Shown: positions 42,863-52,445 of the stretch, one piece after another
Numbering within the stretch: position 1 is the stretch's first letter
How the letters are laid out: each line of letters begins with the position of its first letter
The notes under the pieces: generated by a model
Told to the model about the DNA's origin: nothing
Database searches by the model: none
The model's input: only the letters and a program-made list of their open reading frames with translations
Program-made: the position numbers and the translations under genes
Assembly (NCBI RefSeq): GCF_026719745.1
Contig: NZ_JAPPRQ010000015.1
Coordinates: forward strand, 62,001-126,000
DNA from: Clostridium sp. ZS2-4
Lineage (GTDB): Bacteria; Bacillota; Clostridia; Clostridiales; Clostridiaceae
Length of the DNA: 64,000 nucleotides
Direction of reading: 5' to 3'

Positions 42863-43656
42863 TGAAAATAATATGTATGGTAAAATTTGTACCTGATGTT
42901 AATAACTTTGAATATGATTTTGAGTCTAATACAGTTGTGAGAGAGAATGTCAGAATGATTGTTAATCCGGATGATGCCTGTGCAGTGGCTTTTGCATTGA
43001 AAGTGAAGAAAAATCATCCAGATACAACAGTTGAGATAGTGACTATGGCGCCTCAGTCTGTTCTGCCACTGGTGGAGGAGCTATTAAGGATTGGTGTCGA
43101 TAAGGCCACGTTTATTTCGGACACTGTTTTTTCAGGAGGTGACAGCTATGCAACCAGTAGAGTGATTTCCAGATATTTAAAGACAGTAGATTTTGACTTG
43201 ATATTAACAGGGACTCACGCAATAGATGGTGATACATCCCATGTACCTTCCCAAATTGGGGAACTTCTTAATCTGTGTCAAATGTCAAATGTCATCCATG
43301 TAGATGAGAGTTTGTTGACCAAAAAGAAAGCAGTGTTTACGGTAGATAGCGAAGCCTCTGTTGCTATATATGAAGTGACTCTACCTGCGGTATTAAGCTT
43401 GCAAAGAGAAAGCAAATATAAATTACCATATATTAAATATGAAGACTTAAATAAAGATGTTAAATATAAGATAAATATGATTTCAAATAGTAAGCTGAAC
43501 TTTGAACCAAATAAAGTCGGTTTGAAAGGCTCTTTGACAAAAGTGAACAGAACTTTTGTCAAAGAGTATGAAAAAAGAGATAAAGTTGTTGTAAGTAATG
43601 ATGAAGAAGGGATTGAACGAGTATATTCCTTCTTAAAAGAAAAAGGATTTGTGTGA
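42862..43656 (+). CDS. etfB: Electron transfer flavoprotein, beta subunit
   Basis: 264 residues; the start overlaps the upstream stop by one base (TAATG). MKIICMVKFVPDVNNFEYDF, VVRENVRMIVNPDDACAVAF and LILTGTHAIDGDTSHVPSQI follow the EtfB pattern. In bifurcating EtfAB this subunit holds the FAD that accepts electrons from NADH. It works as a dimer with EtfA, docked on the FAD oxidoreductase encoded before it. Confidence 0.9.
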   Translation: MKIICMVKFVPDVNNFEYDFESNTVVRENVRMIVNPDDACAVAFALKVKKNHPDTTVEIVTMAPQSVLPLVEELLRIGVDKATFISDTVFSGGDSYATSRVISRYLKTVDFDLILTGTHAIDGDTSHVPSQIGELLNLCQMSNVIHVDESLLTKKKAVFTVDSEASVAIYEVTLPAVLSLQRESKYKLPYIKYEDLNKDVKYKINMISNSKLNFEPNKVGLKGSLTKVNRTFVKEYEKRDKVVVSNDEEGIERVYSFLKEKGFV

Positions 43657-43657
43657 T

Positions 43658-44599
43658 ATGAAGAAAAGCTTGATTTATTTGGATGAAGAAAATCATAAAA
43701 ATTCTATTGACTTGCTTGAGGTTGTAAGACAAATCTATGGAGAAGAAGGAAATGAAACATATGGTATTTGTGTGAATCATTATTGTCGGAAAGCAGAAGG
43801 TGCATTTGATAAGCTCATTCAGGTTTCTGAAAATGAAATATCTGAAAAAGATCCAATGATTATTACGGATATCATGGAAGAACTTCATGGACAGTATGAA
43901 TTTGATTGTATTCTGATACCTGCTACACAGTTTGGACGCATGTTAGCACCAAGACTTGCTATGAGGCTAAAGGTTGGGTTGGTAGCAGATGTGACAGCTA
44001 TTCACAATCATAATAGGGTGGTTGAAATGGTCAGGCCTGCTTTTAGTGGAAAAATTATGGCAGGAATTGTTAAAAATGGTGATGGGCCTTATATGATGAG
44101 TGTGAGGCAGAATGTGTTCACTTACAATAATAAGAGTTTAAAAGATACACAGGTGATTGCATTCCATCCAGTAAAACGACGAAACAGTAGTTTAAAATTA
44201 TTAGAAACCAGGAAAAAGATTCAAAGTTACGATATTAGAGATAGTAAAGTGCTTGTTTCAGGTGGAGGAGGTACCAGCAAGAATTTTAAGAAGCTTGAAT
44301 TGTTGGCCAAAGAACTCAACGGACAGGTATCTGCCAGTAGGAAAATAATTGATAAAGGCATTGCGCCAAGGGAGATACAGGTAGGACAATCGGGTAAAAC
44401 CGTCAATCCGAAACTGTACATAGCACTTGGTATTAATGGAGCAATACAACATATAGAAGGATTAAAGAATGTTGACCACATTATTTCGATAAACACCAAT
44501 AAAAGTGCCCCTATATGTTCCCTTTCAGATTTAGTGGTGGAAGGTGATGCCTTTGAATTTATTGATAAACTGGTAGAAAAAATAAAAGCAAACAAATAA
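43658..44599 (+). CDS. etfA: Electron transfer flavoprotein, alpha subunit
   Basis: About 313 residues; ATG 43658 fits the AAAGGA site, while TTG 43649 is too close. The C-terminal FAD-binding part is classic: VLVSGGGGTSKNFKKLELLA, then SRKIIDKGI, IQVGQSGKTVNPKLYIALGI, NGAIQHIEGLKNVDHIISIN and APICSLSDLVVEGDAFEFID. No ferredoxin domain is fused at the N-terminus. It completes the electron-transfer unit with etfB. Confidence 0.9.
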   Translation: MKKSLIYLDEENHKNSIDLLEVVRQIYGEEGNETYGICVNHYCRKAEGAFDKLIQVSENEISEKDPMIITDIMEELHGQYEFDCILIPATQFGRMLAPRLAMRLKVGLVADVTAIHNHNRVVEMVRPAFSGKIMAGIVKNGDGPYMMSVRQNVFTYNNKSLKDTQVIAFHPVKRRNSSLKLLETRKKIQSYDIRDSKVLVSGGGGTSKNFKKLELLAKELNGQVSASRKIIDKGIAPREIQVGQSGKTVNPKLYIALGINGAIQHIEGLKNVDHIISINTNKSAPICSLSDLVVEGDAFEFIDKLVEKIKANK

Positions 44600-44622
44600 T
44601 TATAATATTTAGGAGGTAAGGT

Positions 44623-45402
44623 ATGAAAGTAACAGATTTTAATTTAGATTTCTTTTCTTTAAAAGGTAAAAATGCTATTGTCACTGGAGGTAACGGTGGT
44701 TTAGGACAGGCTTTTTCTGTAGCACTTGCAAAAGGTGGAGCAAATATTTTGGTTTGCAGCGTTATGGATGATGGTGGCGAGACACAAAGGTTGGTAGAAG
44801 AATGTGGCGTGGAGTATAGGTATCTGGAAGCAGATATTACTGCTGATGGTGAATGTAAGCGAGTTGTAAACGATTGCGTTGATGCCTGGGGTAGTGTTGA
44901 TATCCTTGTTAACTGTGCAGGTATAAGCATTAATGTTGAAGATGTCACTCAATATACCAGAAAAGAATGGGACAAAATGATTGCAGTCAATTTGACGGCT
45001 GCTTTTGAAATGATCCATGAATCATGTAAATACATGATTAAGCAAAAAAGTGGAAAAATCATTAACATCGCTTCACTATATGCATTCCTTGGTGGACAAT
45101 GGTCACCGGCATATGCATCTACTAAACACGGTATTGTTGGTCTTACAAAAGCAATGTGTGATGAGCTTGCTCAATTCAATATTCAAGTTAATGCTATTGC
45201 ACCGGGGTATTTTGCAACAAAATTGACTGAGAAAACAAGACAGAATGAAAAGCGTAATGCAGAAATATTAGCTCATATTCCAGCTAACAGATGGGGATTT
45301 ACAGCGGATCTTATGGGAGCTTTAGTGTTCTTGTCAAGCGCGGCATCAGATTATGTTAACGGAACAGTATTAACAGTTGATGGTGGATATTTAATGAGAT
45401 AA
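44623..45402 (+). CDS. Short-chain dehydrogenase/reductase
   Basis: 259 residues, AGGAGG site. The Rossmann start GKNAIVTGGNGGLGQAF (TGxxxGxG), LVNCAGIS (NNAG variant), Ser of IINIASLYAF and YASTKHGIVGLTKA (YxxxK) make a classical SDR, of the KduD/gluconate 5-dehydrogenase-like group. It should interconvert a hydroxyl and a keto group using NAD(P). Within the operon it probably acts on the sugar or polyol that the kinase also handles. Confidence 0.9.
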   Translation: MKVTDFNLDFFSLKGKNAIVTGGNGGLGQAFSVALAKGGANILVCSVMDDGGETQRLVEECGVEYRYLEADITADGECKRVVNDCVDAWGSVDILVNCAGISINVEDVTQYTRKEWDKMIAVNLTAAFEMIHESCKYMIKQKSGKIINIASLYAFLGGQWSPAYASTKHGIVGLTKAMCDELAQFNIQVNAIAPGYFATKLTEKTRQNEKRNAEILAHIPANRWGFTADLMGALVFLSSAASDYVNGTVLTVDGGYLMR

Positions 45403-45438
45403 TTAATCATGAAATATGGTGGAGATAAGGAGAATATT

Positions 45439-46878
45439 ATGGAAAATAAATATTTAATTGCCATAGATGGTGGCACACAGAGCACAAAAGTTGCTATCTT
45501 CGATATACAGGGGAATGAGATTTGTTCCCATACAGTCAAACTACGAGAAATCGAACTTTCAGAAAATGGCAGAGCAGAACATCCGGATGATGATTTATGG
45601 GATAGCTTGAAGTTTGCCTGTAATGAAATGTTTAAGAAATTTCATGGTGACAAGAAAGATATTATTGGTGTCGGTTTAGGTTCAATCAGATGCTGTCGTG
45701 CATTGATTAAAGAAGACGGTAATCTGGCTTCACCTGTTCAAAGTTGGATGGACCTTAGACTATCAAGACCTTATGAACATGAAGATGATAATGTTAAATA
45801 TGTTACGACAACAACGGGTTATCTTGCTCATAGGATGACTGGAGAAACCAAGGACACAAGATCAAACTACGTTGGTCCTTGGCCTATTGATCCTATGACG
45901 TTAGAGTGGTTTGAGGATGAGAAAACTTTTGATTCCTATACAACACCTAGGGAAATGCTTTTTGATCTTATAGATCCGGCTGCGGTTTTGGGAACGGTCA
46001 ATGCATTTGCCAGTGAAGCTACAGGAATTCCACAAGGTGTACCTGTAATATCTACTGCCAATGACAAAGCTGTTGAAGGTTTAGGTGCAGGATTGGTAAA
46101 TGACGGTACAGTTTTGGTGTCTTTAGGAACCTATATCACTTCCATGATGGTAGGAGAGAAAAATGACCCGAATACTGTGAATTATTGGAGTAATCCTGGA
46201 GCAACAAAAGGTGAATTCCTGTACGAAAGCAGTGGTATTAGAAGAGGAATGGCTACAGTAACTTGGATTAAAGATTTGCTTGGCAGTGATATTGTCAATG
46301 AAGCAGCTGAACATGACATGTCACCTGAAGGATACTTGAATGTTCTTGGTGCAGATGTACCGGTAGGCTGTGATGGACTGTATACGGTGCTTAACTGGCT
46401 GGCAAGACCGAATCAACTTCATGAACGTGGTATCATGATTGGCTTTAACGGTACACATAAAGGACCTCATATGTTCCGATCAGTTCTTGAAGGAATTGCC
46501 ATGACTATGAAAAATCATGCACAGGCTATGTGTGATGAGCGAGGTGTTAAGCTGACAAATATAATTGTAAGTGGTGGTGGTTCCAATGGTGAACTGTTTA
46601 TGCAAATTTTTGCAGATGTATTTGGAGTACCAGCTCACAGAAATGTTGTAAACGGTTCAGCGAGTATGGGGGCTGCCATATGCGCAGCATTGGCATTAGG
46701 TATTTATAAGGATAGAAAAGAAGCTATTGATCATATGGTTCGTCGCCGTGATACGTTTATGCCGATTCCTGAAAATGTAGCCCTTTATAAAGAAATTAAT
46801 GAAAATGTTTATAAGCATATTGCTACTTGTACTGATGAATTGATGAAAAAATCTCATGCGATTTTTAATAATAAGTAG
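45439..46878 (+). CDS. FGGY family carbohydrate kinase
   Basis: About 479 residues; ATG 45439 follows ATAAGGAGA, and the earlier ATG 45409 has no site. IAIDGGTQSTKVAIFDIQGN is the phosphate-1 motif; STANDKAVEGLGAGLVNDGT and IIVSGGGSNGELFMQIFADV, FGVPAHRNVVNGSASMGAAI match the ATP-binding half of the xylulokinase/ribulokinase/glycerol kinase fold. The exact sugar cannot be told. The phosphorylated product could be the effector of the RpiR regulator. Confidence 0.88.
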   Translation: MENKYLIAIDGGTQSTKVAIFDIQGNEICSHTVKLREIELSENGRAEHPDDDLWDSLKFACNEMFKKFHGDKKDIIGVGLGSIRCCRALIKEDGNLASPVQSWMDLRLSRPYEHEDDNVKYVTTTTGYLAHRMTGETKDTRSNYVGPWPIDPMTLEWFEDEKTFDSYTTPREMLFDLIDPAAVLGTVNAFASEATGIPQGVPVISTANDKAVEGLGAGLVNDGTVLVSLGTYITSMMVGEKNDPNTVNYWSNPGATKGEFLYESSGIRRGMATVTWIKDLLGSDIVNEAAEHDMSPEGYLNVLGADVPVGCDGLYTVLNWLARPNQLHERGIMIGFNGTHKGPHMFRSVLEGIAMTMKNHAQAMCDERGVKLTNIIVSGGGSNGELFMQIFADVFGVPAHRNVVNGSASMGAAICAALALGIYKDRKEAIDHMVRRRDTFMPIPENVALYKEINENVYKHIATCTDELMKKSHAIFNNK

Positions 46879-47090
46879 CCAAGAAATTAAATTCTTAATA
46901 TATTTCAAACTAATAAGGGCCTCCTGTAGTTGATATTCTTCAATAAAAAGGTTATGTGTTAGAAGGTAAAATACTTAGTTAAATTTATATAATAAAAATA
47001 GTATATACTTTAATACATAATCTTTTTAGATAATAAAGGGTTATATGTTGACTTTATTAACCTAAATATATTATATAAGGAGAAATGAAA

Positions 47091-48350
47091 ATGAAAGAAA
47101 GAACAAGAAAGTGGATTATAATTGCAATTTTAGCCACAGCTGCAGGTATTATTTTTGAACTTCCTTACATGAGGTATACGTTTTATGATCCGCTAAGAGA
47201 AGGCTTAAATCTGACACATGAACAATTTGGGGAGCTTATGAGTTTTTATGGTACTTTAGCATTTATCTTTTATCTGCCAGGAGGATGGTTGGCAGACAGA
47301 ATGTCCCACAAATATTTACTGGGATTTTCATTGATTGGTACAGGTCTTGGAGGGTTTTACCTTTCAACATGGCCAAGTTTTGGCGGAGCAAAAGTATTGT
47401 TTGCTTTTTGGGGAATAACTTCAATATTTACTTTTTGGGCCACGCTTTTGAAAGCAACAAGTATGCTTGGAGACAAGAGTGAGCAAGGTAAGATTTTTGC
47501 CTTGACTGAAGGAGGCAGAGGTATAATCACTTCTATTGCTGCTCTTACCGCAACAGCTATGATTGCAAATATGGGTGGAAGTCCTGAAAAGTTTGTCTTG
47601 GTATTATACTTATATTCAAGCTTATGTATTTTGACAGGTGTTGCAGCAGTTGTCTTCGTTCCTCATAATAAGATTCCTTTAGAGGAAAGAGAAAATGGCA
47701 TGAATGTTATTAAAGATATGATTGAGGTTGCAAAAATGCCTATTACATGGATGCTTGCTGTTTGTATTTTCTCGATTTATACAGTTTATACGACTTCAAG
47801 TTATTTTACACCATTTATGACAGAAGTGTTTGGTGTATCGGCAGGAACAGCAGCGTTAGTTGCAACTTTTAAGAATCATTTATTTAGACCTATTTCGGGT
47901 ATTGTAGGAACATTTTTAACTACCAAGACAGGATCATCGATTCCTTCGATGAAAATAAGTGTTGTTATCCTTACAATCCTTATTGGTATTACTTTGGTAC
48001 TTCCGGTGTCAGCAGCATTTGTGATGCTTATCAGTATTGTTATTGGATTGATTGGACTTATGACTTTTGTTCTTCGTGGACTGTATTTTGCTCCTGTTGG
48101 GGAAGTAGGAACACCTAAGAGATTATTGGGGGCGGCAATGGGATTGATTTCAACCATTGCGTTTACATCTGATATGTTCAATTTCAAGATTGTTGGTCGA
48201 ATTCTTGATAATAATCCTGGTATGAGCGGTTATAAAATGGTGTTTATTTATATACTTGTACTGTTGGGTATATCATTTGTTTCATTAGTGTTCTTGAAGA
48301 AAGCCTCAGATAATACGGCAAAAATAAATGATGTAAATGACGCTCAGTAA
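47091..48350 (+). CDS. Major facilitator superfamily transporter
   Basis: About 419 residues with some 12 hydrophobic segments. ATG 47091 has AAGGAG at 8 bases; ATG 47085 is too close. The loop after TM2 carries LPGGWLADRMSHKYLL, the MFS signature (GxxxDRxxxR-like). The central loop (PHNKIPLEERENGMNVIKDM) splits two six-helix halves. It likely brings in the operon's substrate. The 212-base gap before it has no recognisable feature, so it may have its own promoter. Confidence 0.85.
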   Translation: MKERTRKWIIIAILATAAGIIFELPYMRYTFYDPLREGLNLTHEQFGELMSFYGTLAFIFYLPGGWLADRMSHKYLLGFSLIGTGLGGFYLSTWPSFGGAKVLFAFWGITSIFTFWATLLKATSMLGDKSEQGKIFALTEGGRGIITSIAALTATAMIANMGGSPEKFVLVLYLYSSLCILTGVAAVVFVPHNKIPLEERENGMNVIKDMIEVAKMPITWMLAVCIFSIYTVYTTSSYFTPFMTEVFGVSAGTAALVATFKNHLFRPISGIVGTFLTTKTGSSIPSMKISVVILTILIGITLVLPVSAAFVMLISIVIGLIGLMTFVLRGLYFAPVGEVGTPKRLLGAAMGLISTIAFTSDMFNFKIVGRILDNNPGMSGYKMVFIYILVLLGISFVSLVFLKKASDNTAKINDVNDAQ

Positions 48351-48527
48351 AATAAACAGTTTAATAACAAGAATAATCTTAGTAATACTATTAAAAAGAT
48401 GATTGGCCCAGTGCTAGTCATCTATTTGTACATAATTAGAATTTGGTATGAAATAATGAAACAATGTTAAGACTATGGGGGTTAAGAATTGAGAAAATTA
48501 TTTTGCTAATTATTGGGAGGTTTTAAT

Positions 48528-50153
48528 TTGGATAATTTAAAGATTACATCAACAAAAAGAACTGTATTACAGGCGCTTAGACCCTTTGTGTTTTTTCCGG
48601 CATTTATATTGTTGGTGTTGACAATTGTTTTGAACTTTGTAAACTATGATGCCTTTTTGAATATAACGACTATGGCTAAGAATTTTATGGTTATTGATTT
48701 GGGGTGGATTTTTAGCATTGCAGGTATCATGTCGGTCATCGTGATGTTGTTTGTGTATTTTTCCCCATTAGGAGAAGTTAGATTAGGAGGCGAGGATGCA
48801 AAACCACTTCTTAAAAAAACGTCATGGTTTGCCATCACTTTATGCACAACTATAGCAGCAGGGATAATGTTTTGGGGAACAGCTGAACCTATTTGGCATT
48901 TGGCGTATCCTCCGGAGTCCCTTGGTATAGAACCAATGTCACATGAGGCTGCCAAATTTGCCATGGAAACCATGTATCTCCATTGGACGTTTGTTCCTTA
49001 TGCCATATATGCGGTACCCACTATCATGTTTGCTTTCGCCTACTACAATATGAAACGTTCATTTAGTGTGGGGTCACAGATTGCACCTTTGATTTCATCA
49101 AGTAAGCAGGACAAGATTAATGGCTTTATTGATGCAGTCGTTTTGTTTACAGTTGCAACAGGAATAGGAGCTTCTTTTGGAACGGGAGTTATGAATATGG
49201 GTGGAGGACTGAATGCTTTATTTGGAATTATCAATACTAAATCTTTATGGGTTATCATTACTATTTTTGCAACAATAGCCTTCATTATATCATCAGGAAC
49301 AGGTTTGATGAAAGGGATTCGGATCCTTTCGGATATTAATGTTTATCTTTATTATGTCATTATTGCTATATTGTTGGTACTTGGACCATCAGTCTACAAT
49401 TTTAGTTTGGGAACGGAGGCCTTTGGGGGCTTTTTAGACAATCTGTTCTCAAAAGCGTTGTTTACAGGTGCTGCTGCGGGAGATACATGGGCAGCAGATT
49501 GGACTATGTTTTATTGGGCAAACTGGATGGCGTGGGCCCCGGTATCAGCTGTGTTCCTTGCAAGAATTGCATATGGCTATAAGATTAAAGAAGTTGTTAC
49601 GATGAATTTTGTGATTCCGAGTATTTTCAGTGCGATTTGGATGACTATTTTATCCGGAACAACGATTAACTTTCAAATGACAGGTAGAGTGGATGTATTG
49701 GCGATTATGAATGAGCAAGGATCAGGAGCAGCGGCATATGCTGTGCTTAGAGAATTTCCGTTATCAGGTGTGATTATAGGAATCTATTTGATTGCTGTCA
49801 TTATATCATTTATCACAGCAACAGATTCCACTACCAATGCTATGGCTAGCATATGTACAACAGGTATAAGTGATGGTAGCAAAGAAGCACCACTTCTTAT
49901 AAAAATTACTTGGGGCATCATTGTCGGTGCAGTATCTTTGATTTTCACCACAACACTAGGGATCGATGGCATTAAGATGCTTTCATACTTAGGTGGATTT
50001 CCTGCTCTGTTTTTAGGTGTACTTAGCATAGTTTCGTTATTTGTCATTATGGGAAAACCTGAAAAATACGATTTCTTTACTGGTGCAAAAAAAGGGGAAT
50101 TGACTGAAGATAATGTAGAAGTAAACATGAAAGATAAAGGCGGGGAAATATAA
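48528..50153 (+). CDS. BCCT family transporter (betaine/carnitine/choline type)
   Basis: About 541 residues from TTG 48528, 7 bases behind GGGAGG; the TTG at 48513 overlaps that site. Twelve hydrophobic stretches; the signature region ADWTMFYWANWMAWAPVSAV, FLARIAYGYKIKEVV corresponds to the BCCT Trp-rich TM8 segment, and FWGTAEPIWHLAYPPES to TM3. Family members carry quaternary amines driven by sodium or protons. Having both an MFS and a BCCT carrier in one operon suggests a substrate with an amine part or two related substrates. Confidence 0.88.
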   Translation: MDNLKITSTKRTVLQALRPFVFFPAFILLVLTIVLNFVNYDAFLNITTMAKNFMVIDLGWIFSIAGIMSVIVMLFVYFSPLGEVRLGGEDAKPLLKKTSWFAITLCTTIAAGIMFWGTAEPIWHLAYPPESLGIEPMSHEAAKFAMETMYLHWTFVPYAIYAVPTIMFAFAYYNMKRSFSVGSQIAPLISSSKQDKINGFIDAVVLFTVATGIGASFGTGVMNMGGGLNALFGIINTKSLWVIITIFATIAFIISSGTGLMKGIRILSDINVYLYYVIIAILLVLGPSVYNFSLGTEAFGGFLDNLFSKALFTGAAAGDTWAADWTMFYWANWMAWAPVSAVFLARIAYGYKIKEVVTMNFVIPSIFSAIWMTILSGTTINFQMTGRVDVLAIMNEQGSGAAAYAVLREFPLSGVIIGIYLIAVIISFITATDSTTNAMASICTTGISDGSKEAPLLIKITWGIIVGAVSLIFTTTLGIDGIKMLSYLGGFPALFLGVLSIVSLFVIMGKPEKYDFFTGAKKGELTEDNVEVNMKDKGGEI

Positions 50154-50330
50154 ATGTTAAAAAAACAGGTGTTAAGCAATAGAAAACCCTTCGTATTAAT
50201 TACTAATGATGACGGTATAGAGTCACCTGGACTTCATGCCTTGCTTGAAATTGTTGAAAGGAAACCGGATTATTGCATCAGTGGAATTAATTATGGTAAA
50301 AACCTGGGATTAGCGTTTACTTGCATTTGA
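50154..50330 (+). pseudogene. SurE-like nucleotidase remnant
   Basis: The ATG is right after the BCCT stop. PFVLITNDDGIESPGLHALL contains the metal-binding NDD of SurE, and after a deletion CISGINYGKNLGL matches the family's SGINxGxNxG. Real SurE has ~250 residues; here 58 codons remain and the frame ends at TGA 50330. The full gene probably served the operon as a phosphatase or nucleosidase. Confidence 0.75.
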
Positions 50331-50392
50331 TAAGGTTATTTTTGTAACCCCCATGTCGTCTTTGACGTATGTCTATGTTGAGAATTATTATA

Positions 50393-50496
50393 AGTAGCAA
50401 GCGAGGATAGGCAAAACTACTTTAACTGCAAATATTGGAGCGAAATTAGCTAGCGAAGGTAAGCGGGTATTATTAATTGATTTAGATCTACAATAG
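50393..50496 (+). pseudogene. ParA-type ATPase fragment fused to the structured repeat (copy D)
   Basis: GTAGCAAGCGAGGATAGGCA is the first part of the repeat seen at 30141, 31574 and 33339. It passes directly into a frame encoding IGKTTLTANIGAKLASEGKR, VLLIDLDLQ and a stop, the P-loop and Walker A' strand of a ParA/Soj/MinD ATPase. The shared ATAGGCAAA is the junction, suggesting microhomology-mediated joining. Confidence 0.6.
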
Positions 50497-50538
50497 ACCT
50501 TCTTAAGAATTTTGGAATTAAAGTTCTTAAGAAGGTTT
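50497..50538. terminator. Terminator, CTTCTTAAGAATT family
   Basis: ACCTTCTTAAGAA pairs with TTCTTAAGAAGGT and is flanked by TTT on the right. It serves the GH18 gene on the minus strand or transcripts from the left. Confidence 0.75.
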
Positions 50539-50575
50539 AGTTATATTTGCATAGTTAGTAACAGAAAATAGAATT

Positions 50576-51901
50576 CTACCTATTAAATTTTGTTTTTATG
50601 CTTGTCCAATAATCAGCATTTTCGAGTCCAAGTCTCCATATACCTATGCCACATAAATCATATGAATTTACCAGGTCAAGTTTATAGTTTAAACTTTGAG
50701 CATTTTCAAACCATACTGTATGGTTTATACCTGTAGAATCTAAATAACTGAAATATGGACATTGTGATACAGAGTCCCATTTTATAGTAGCTCCATAGGT
50801 TGAAGCTAAATTGTAAATGCCTAAAATTCCATAGGCTTTACTTCCATTTATAGACCAGTCATAACCATAGGCAGCAGTGCCAAGAATAATTTTATCCTTT
50901 GGTATAACTGTAAGGGCGTATTTTATAATATTTTCTACCCAACCAATGGAAGCAATAGGACCAGCAGTTCCACCAGGATAGTGTTCGTCATAGGTCATTA
51001 GCACAATTTGATCACAGTAATTTGATAATGCAGCATAGTCGTAAGCACCACTCCAAGAAGCCGTAGGACTATCGCTAGTTTTTGCAGGAACAGCCATGGT
51101 TACATAAAAGCCTTGGGAGTGAAGGGTACTATAAAGTTCACTCATAAAAGTTGTTAGGTAAATTCTATCATAGTAATAGACACTTTCCAGGTCAATATTA
51201 ACACCTTTATAACCATTAGCTTTCATAGCAGTTAAAGTGTTATTTATTAATGTTTGTCTATTTTCAGAATTTTCTAGCAGAGTTTTGGCTATATTACCAT
51301 CAAAATTATTTGTTATCATGGCAAGGGTTTTTATTTTATTGCTATTGGCATAAGTTATTTGGTTAGTTGGAATTAGTCCAGAAATATTTCCATAACCATC
51401 AGTGGTATAGGTATTTGTAGCAATTTCATCTAAGGTTGAAGCATTAGTTGTCATGGAGTTATAAGAGGAAGTATCTCCTGAGTAATAATAAGTTGTAAAT
51501 CCTAAAATTGATTTTTGCGAAGTTATTGTGTTTTCCGCTGTTGTAATGTTTATATGTATAGAGTCTGAGGAGGTACCATAAGAATTATAAGCTCTAACAA
51601 AGTACCAATATTTGGTGTTGGGTGTTAATAGTGTATTTTTATAACTATTGGTTGAAACTGTAGCTATTAAGATATAATTTGAATCGCTAGGGGTAGCCCT
51701 ATATACTTTGTAATCTGTTGCCCTTGAAACTGCTTGCCAATTTAATGTTACTTCACTTGCAGTTACTCCAGAATAAGTTAAAAAATTTGGTGCTGTAGGA
51801 GGGTAACGGAATTTTTTAGGTTTAGCATAAATAGAACTGCTGCTAAAAATGAATGTAAGAATTAAGATAAGAATTGGCAAAAACTTTTTAAAGCCTTTCA
51901 A
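50576..51901 (-). CDS. Secreted GH18 family glycosidase with fibronectin type III domain
   Basis: 441 residues, AGGAAGTG site. Signal peptide (FLPILILILTFIFSSSSIYA), a fibronectin III domain at ~35-120 (APNFLTYSGVTASEVTLNWQ, YKVYRATPSDSNYI, YWYFVRAYNSYGTSSDS), then a GH18 barrel: GVNIDLESV carries the DxE catalytic pair, and QIVLMTYDEHYPGG, IILGTAAYGYDWS and CGIGIWRLGLENADYW are conserved strands. The family includes chitinases and the spore cortex enzyme SleL/YaaH; the barrel here resembles the latter. It would cut beta-1,4-linked N-acetylglucosamine in chitin or peptidoglycan outside the cell. Confidence 0.88.
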   Translation of the reverse strand: MKGFKKFLPILILILTFIFSSSSIYAKPKKFRYPPTAPNFLTYSGVTASEVTLNWQAVSRATDYKVYRATPSDSNYILIATVSTNSYKNTLLTPNTKYWYFVRAYNSYGTSSDSIHINITTAENTITSQKSILGFTTYYYSGDTSSYNSMTTNASTLDEIATNTYTTDGYGNISGLIPTNQITYANSNKIKTLAMITNNFDGNIAKTLLENSENRQTLINNTLTAMKANGYKGVNIDLESVYYYDRIYLTTFMSELYSTLHSQGFYVTMAVPAKTSDSPTASWSGAYDYAALSNYCDQIVLMTYDEHYPGGTAGPIASIGWVENIIKYALTVIPKDKIILGTAAYGYDWSINGSKAYGILGIYNLASTYGATIKWDSVSQCPYFSYLDSTGINHTVWFENAQSLNYKLDLVNSYDLCGIGIWRLGLENADYWTSIKTKFNR

Positions 51902-52022
51902 TATAAATCACTTCCTTCCATTTTAATACTCTCTATATCGATTAATAAAGAGAAGAATTCACAAGAAATTTATGGAATTTATCAAAGGTAATGTGGAAAA
52001 ATGATTTACTGTTCTTTATTAG

Positions 52023-52058
52023 CCATGATTACAAGTTAAAATGTAGTCATGGTTTTTT
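52023..52058 (+). terminator. Rho-independent terminator-like hairpin
   Basis: CCATGATTACA pairs with TGTAGTCATGG, then TTTTTT. It is not behind any intact + strand gene, so it may be the remaining end of a lost gene in the 540-base gap 51902-52445. Confidence 0.7.
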
Positions 52059-52104
52059 ACATAAAAAGTTATTTGTTTTACCTATTTCATCCTCATTTTA
52101 ATAG

Positions 52105-52200
52105 ATCAAAAATAAATCTATAGCAAATATAAGTCATGAGTTAAAAACATCTTTGAATATAACGATAAATTACTTAGAATATTTGTTAGAAAAACTATAA
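52105..52200 (+). pseudogene. Sensor histidine kinase fragment
   Basis: A 31-codon frame without start encodes IKNKSIANISHELKTSLNIT and INYLEYLLEKL. SIANISHELKTSLN is the phospho-acceptor H-box of HisKA kinases. Nothing else of the kinase remains. The rest of the gap to 52445 has no clear gene. Confidence 0.6.
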
Positions 52201-52445
52201 TATCTGCATTTTAAGTTTAAATTATTAACAAATTAATAAGTGAAAAAACACTATACAATAAAATTTTAAAATATAATATTGAATTGTAAATATTACAGTG
52301 AAATAAACGATGAATGTAAAAATTTCAGGGGAAATTCTCAATGTATTACTAATGTATTGAAGGTTTTGGGTATAGTGTTCATTTTATATAAGTAAATAAT
52401 TTATTATTAAGCTTACTAAATTAAACTTTATGAGGAGGAACAGCT

